Shown here piece by piece: positions 62,201 to 64,000 of a DNA stretch of 64,000 nucleotides. Where the stretch lies: NCBI GenBank assembly GCA_963971285.1, contig OZ020245.1:25434983-25498982 (forward strand), written 5' to 3'. A program made the translations under genes and the position numbers. The DNA is from Astropecten irregularis. Lineage: Eukaryota; Echinodermata; Asteroidea; Paxillosida; Astropectinidae. Numbering within the stretch: the stretch's first letter is position 1; each line of letters starts with the position of its first letter. Below the pieces are notes generated by a model that worked only from the letters and a program-made list of their open reading frames with translations, had not been told where the DNA came from and made no database searches.

Positions 62201-63878
62201 GGAGAGACTAAAATTGAGTTACACTTGCGAAGACACCATGTATAACACTCTTCTTGGAAGTGGTCCTGAGAAGGACTGATGAGAGTAAGTTCGCGATGTG
62301 CTGACCAGTGTGCTGTGGCCATCCTCAGGAGAGAGAGGATGGCCAGAGCCGTCCTGAGGATGGCCAGAGCACACTGGCCAAAACGTCAATATATTCTCTC
62401 TCACCGGTCCTTCCCAGGACCACATTCCTTCCAAAAAGAGTGTTATGCATGGTGTTTCTGGAAGTTTAGCCAATAGCGCTCCGCACTTACGCTAAAAATA
62501 GCACCGGATCTCAGAAAAACATTGCAACCATGCACGTGCGTGGGTGTGCCCGTCCATGTACACTACGCGTGTGAGACAATGTTTAGTGCGGAGCGCTATT
62601 AAAGTAAAAATTTGCTTTTTATTGCTGAACTGCAGCCATAATGACAGTCCACTATTTGTGTGTTGCTCATCACATTCATGAACCTTTTGCAATTGACAGA
62701 AAAGTACCCTACACACGCTTATCTTTTGGAATTTTGCAACTCTGTGGGTTGAAAGGAAAACATTACTGTTGAAAAATCTATTTAGGAGATCCCAGATTAA
62801 CCTAGAAATTCTCTGCTAACAGATTAAGCACCAAAAGTCTTACTTACGGATTCCATGAAATAGATTTCACGCATAGCTGTACCCGTAAGCATGAAAAAAG
62901 TTAATAGCCAATAACAGAAATTGGGCCCAGATCATTGCTTCAGTGTCACAATGACCCTGATTATTGCATTTAGTGCCCCTGGGCCCAATGTCACCAAACT
63001 CATTGTAACTTACTATCAATCGTAGGACTTATGATGCATTGCAGCCCTACGTAGGATACAATGAGTCATCCTTCGTAACTTCTGTTACAATCGATCGTAG
63101 GGCTTTGTGACATCTAGCCCAGGTCATGGTGACCCTGTTCATACCTTGATTTCCAGACCAATATGAAATTGCCATTCTAACAAATCCACAGAATGAATTT
63201 TAAATGATTTTGGTTGTCAGATAGATAATATGCAAATTAGGCTTGCCCTTCACCGACGTGGATGAGCACTGTATACTAAAAAAAAAAAATCATGTGCTGG
63301 CTCAGGTGGGATTCAAACCCACGACCTCCTGCCTACTAGTGCAGATGCCATACAACTAGGCCACCGAGCAAAATCATTTAATATTCATGATTAACTGTGG
63401 TACCCGCTGCGATATTAGATTCGATTCACCCCGCTGACCCCAGCTAGCTCGGTGGCCTAGCGGTATGGCAAATGCACTAGTAAGCAGGAGGTCGTGGGTT
63501 CGAATCCCACCTGAGCCAGCACGTGATTTTTTTCACGTACAAACACAAGCACTTAGTATACAGTGCTCATTCACGTTGGTGAAGGGCAAGCCTAATTTGC
63601 ATAAAATACATAGCAACAAGATTGATGATCAGACTGACAAGATAGCTATGTGACCACCATACTCCATTTGGTGCAGGGCAGTTATTGCTGCTCTTGTCTC
63701 CAAATTACTCTTCCATATCCCAACTGATGAATGTCAACTGGTTCACAATTATCCACTGTCTTCTGTATATTGCAGGAAGTTGGATGGTATTTATGTTCAC
63801 AGAAGGAGAAAACGCCTAGAGCGAGCTTTTTATCTTCTGAGCAGAGGACAGAGGAAGGATGCTGAAGTTGCAATGCAG
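59282..63878 (+). CDS. TAF1A: TAF1A-like Pol I TBP-associated factor, partial (runs off the window)
   Basis: Exons 59282-59828, 60733-60878, 62059-62123 and 63776-63878 keep one frame (phases 1, 0, 2, 0) with good GT-AG sites. The first is a long Asp/Glu/Ser-rich segment (SGDDDEAEKTSDEEKEDEA type), unusual compared with the short acidic start of human TAF1A. The next exons give ACLRDCMLAHRWQEASQVLE, then WKCGMEVLYNHPNSDPETIE, then RRKRLERAFYLLSRGQRKDA. These align with [40 protein letters not shown] and LKISLQHALYLLHHGMLKDA of human TAF1A. TAF1A belongs to selectivity factor SL1, which places Pol I at rRNA promoters. The 3' half lies beyond 64000. The start codon is not certain (see 57059). 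Confidence 0.8.
60390..60665. repeat. Foldback hairpin family H, copy 2 (TAF1A intron)
   Basis: Near-perfect hairpin at about 60437-60652. Arms include TGACACCATGTAATCTCTT, GGTTCTGAGAAGAACCGATG, TTAACTCGACGTTCTGAACA and their inverses. Confidence 0.9.
61022..61566 (+). repeat. Repeat family T, copy 5, with an insertion
   Basis: Matches copies 1 and 2 at both ends (ATCAAGGAAGATACATGTCC, GTCATCTGTGAAATTTTCAG; TACCAAAGTATGATACTACC). The middle, 61170-61340, is extra and has an imperfect inverted CAAGGCC / GGCCTTG pair. Confidence 0.65.
62185..62470. repeat. Foldback hairpin family H, copy 3 (TAF1A intron)
   Basis: Arms AGACACCATGTATAACACTC and GAGTGTTATGCATGGTGT, with GGTCCTGAGAAGGAC against GGTCCTTCCCAGGACC. 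The centre has GGATGGCCAGAG and CCTGAGGATGGCC repeated. More diverged than copy 2. Confidence 0.8.
62981..63120. repeat. Palindromic MITE family P, copy 4 (TAF1A intron)
   Basis: TGTCACCAAACTCATTGTAA to GGGCTTTGTGACATCTAGCC, with core ACTATCAATCGTAGGACTTA and a CCTACGTAGGATAC palindrome. Confidence 0.8.
63298..63369 (-). ncRNA. tRNA-like sequence, left arm of family S
   Basis: Minus strand: GCTCGGTGGCCTAGTTGTAT with a B box changed to GGTTTGAATCC. Probably inactive. Confidence 0.5.
63447..63518 (+). ncRNA. tRNA-like sequence, right arm of family S
   Basis: A box TGGCCTAGCGG, perfect B box GGTTCGAATCC, T stem GTGGG / CCCAC, acceptor side CTGAGCC then A. The anticodon arm does not fold well. 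tRNA-derived. Confidence 0.55.
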
Positions 63879-64000
63879 GTTAATAATTATATTTAGTAAA
63901 CAGTACCCGTATACACAACATGAAGATGAGACTATTTGAAAGCAATGCAGATCAATCTTATCATTCATACAATTAACAGTTCATTCATTTCTCTTGATTG

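Larger units (their letters stand above)
63231..63602. repeat. Palindrome with tRNA-like arms (family S)
   Basis: Arms about 63231-63370 and 63447-63602. The outer ends are TGCAAATTAGGCTTGCCCTT and its inverse. Each arm has one tRNA-like sequence facing outward from a loop of about 75 bp. The tRNA-like body differs from family R, so this is a second family with the same design. Confidence 0.85.

Noticed and set aside
58406-63518. Calling the A/B-box sequences functional tRNA genes
   Set aside because: Anticodon arms are mismatched or lack U33, and all copies sit in palindrome arms with diverged partners. tRNA-derived repeats explain them better.

Overview
The window looks like nuclear DNA of a marine invertebrate deuterostome, most likely an echinoderm or a close relative. 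The evidence is GT-AG spliced genes with animal-specific products (TAF6L, TAF1A, TMX1), AT-rich spacers, many short TIR elements and frequent GTAGGCCTAC-type strings. The species cannot be fixed from the sequence. All gene models were read by hand from splice sites and reading phase; none was checked against transcripts or databases.

Layout: 1-1260 is the 3' half of a broken CR1-group LINE. 2373-2991 (+) holds the last two exons of a TMX1-like thioredoxin-related membrane protein. 7635-13067 is a candidate 5.4 kb TIR element with large subterminal repeats, including about eighteen 83-bp units, enclosing a small three-exon gene on the minus strand. 13630-15559 (-) is a two-exon type II membrane glycosyltransferase-like gene. 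From 43389 down to 17799 (-) runs a large unrecognised membrane-protein gene made of duplicated, phase-symmetric exons. Its last intron contains a 20.2 kb head-to-tail array (17908-38098) of about thirteen Helentron/HINE-like rolling-circle units. 44893-46927 (-) is a compact three-exon, short-form asparaginase. 49675-56462 (-) is a complete ten-exon TAF6L gene. It lies head to head with a TAF1A-like gene (+, about 57059 to beyond the window end), with roughly 0.6 kb between the starts.

Introns and spacers carry many small transposons: a PIF/Harbinger-type MITE with TAA duplication, a hAT-type MITE with a perfect 8-bp duplication, a 145-bp MITE with ATAA duplication, a four-copy palindromic MITE family, a five-copy family with ends like AAAGGTAC, three foldback hairpins of one family, and two families of large palindromes whose arms contain tRNA-like sequences with A and B boxes.

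The most notable points are four. The HINE array has a paralogous empty site only about 0.5 kb away, which fixes its borders. The host gene appears to have grown by tandem duplication of class 1-1 exons. A tRNA-bearing palindrome exists in both loop orientations. Two TBP-associated factors, one of a SAGA-type complex and one of the Pol I factor SL1, appear to share one promoter region.
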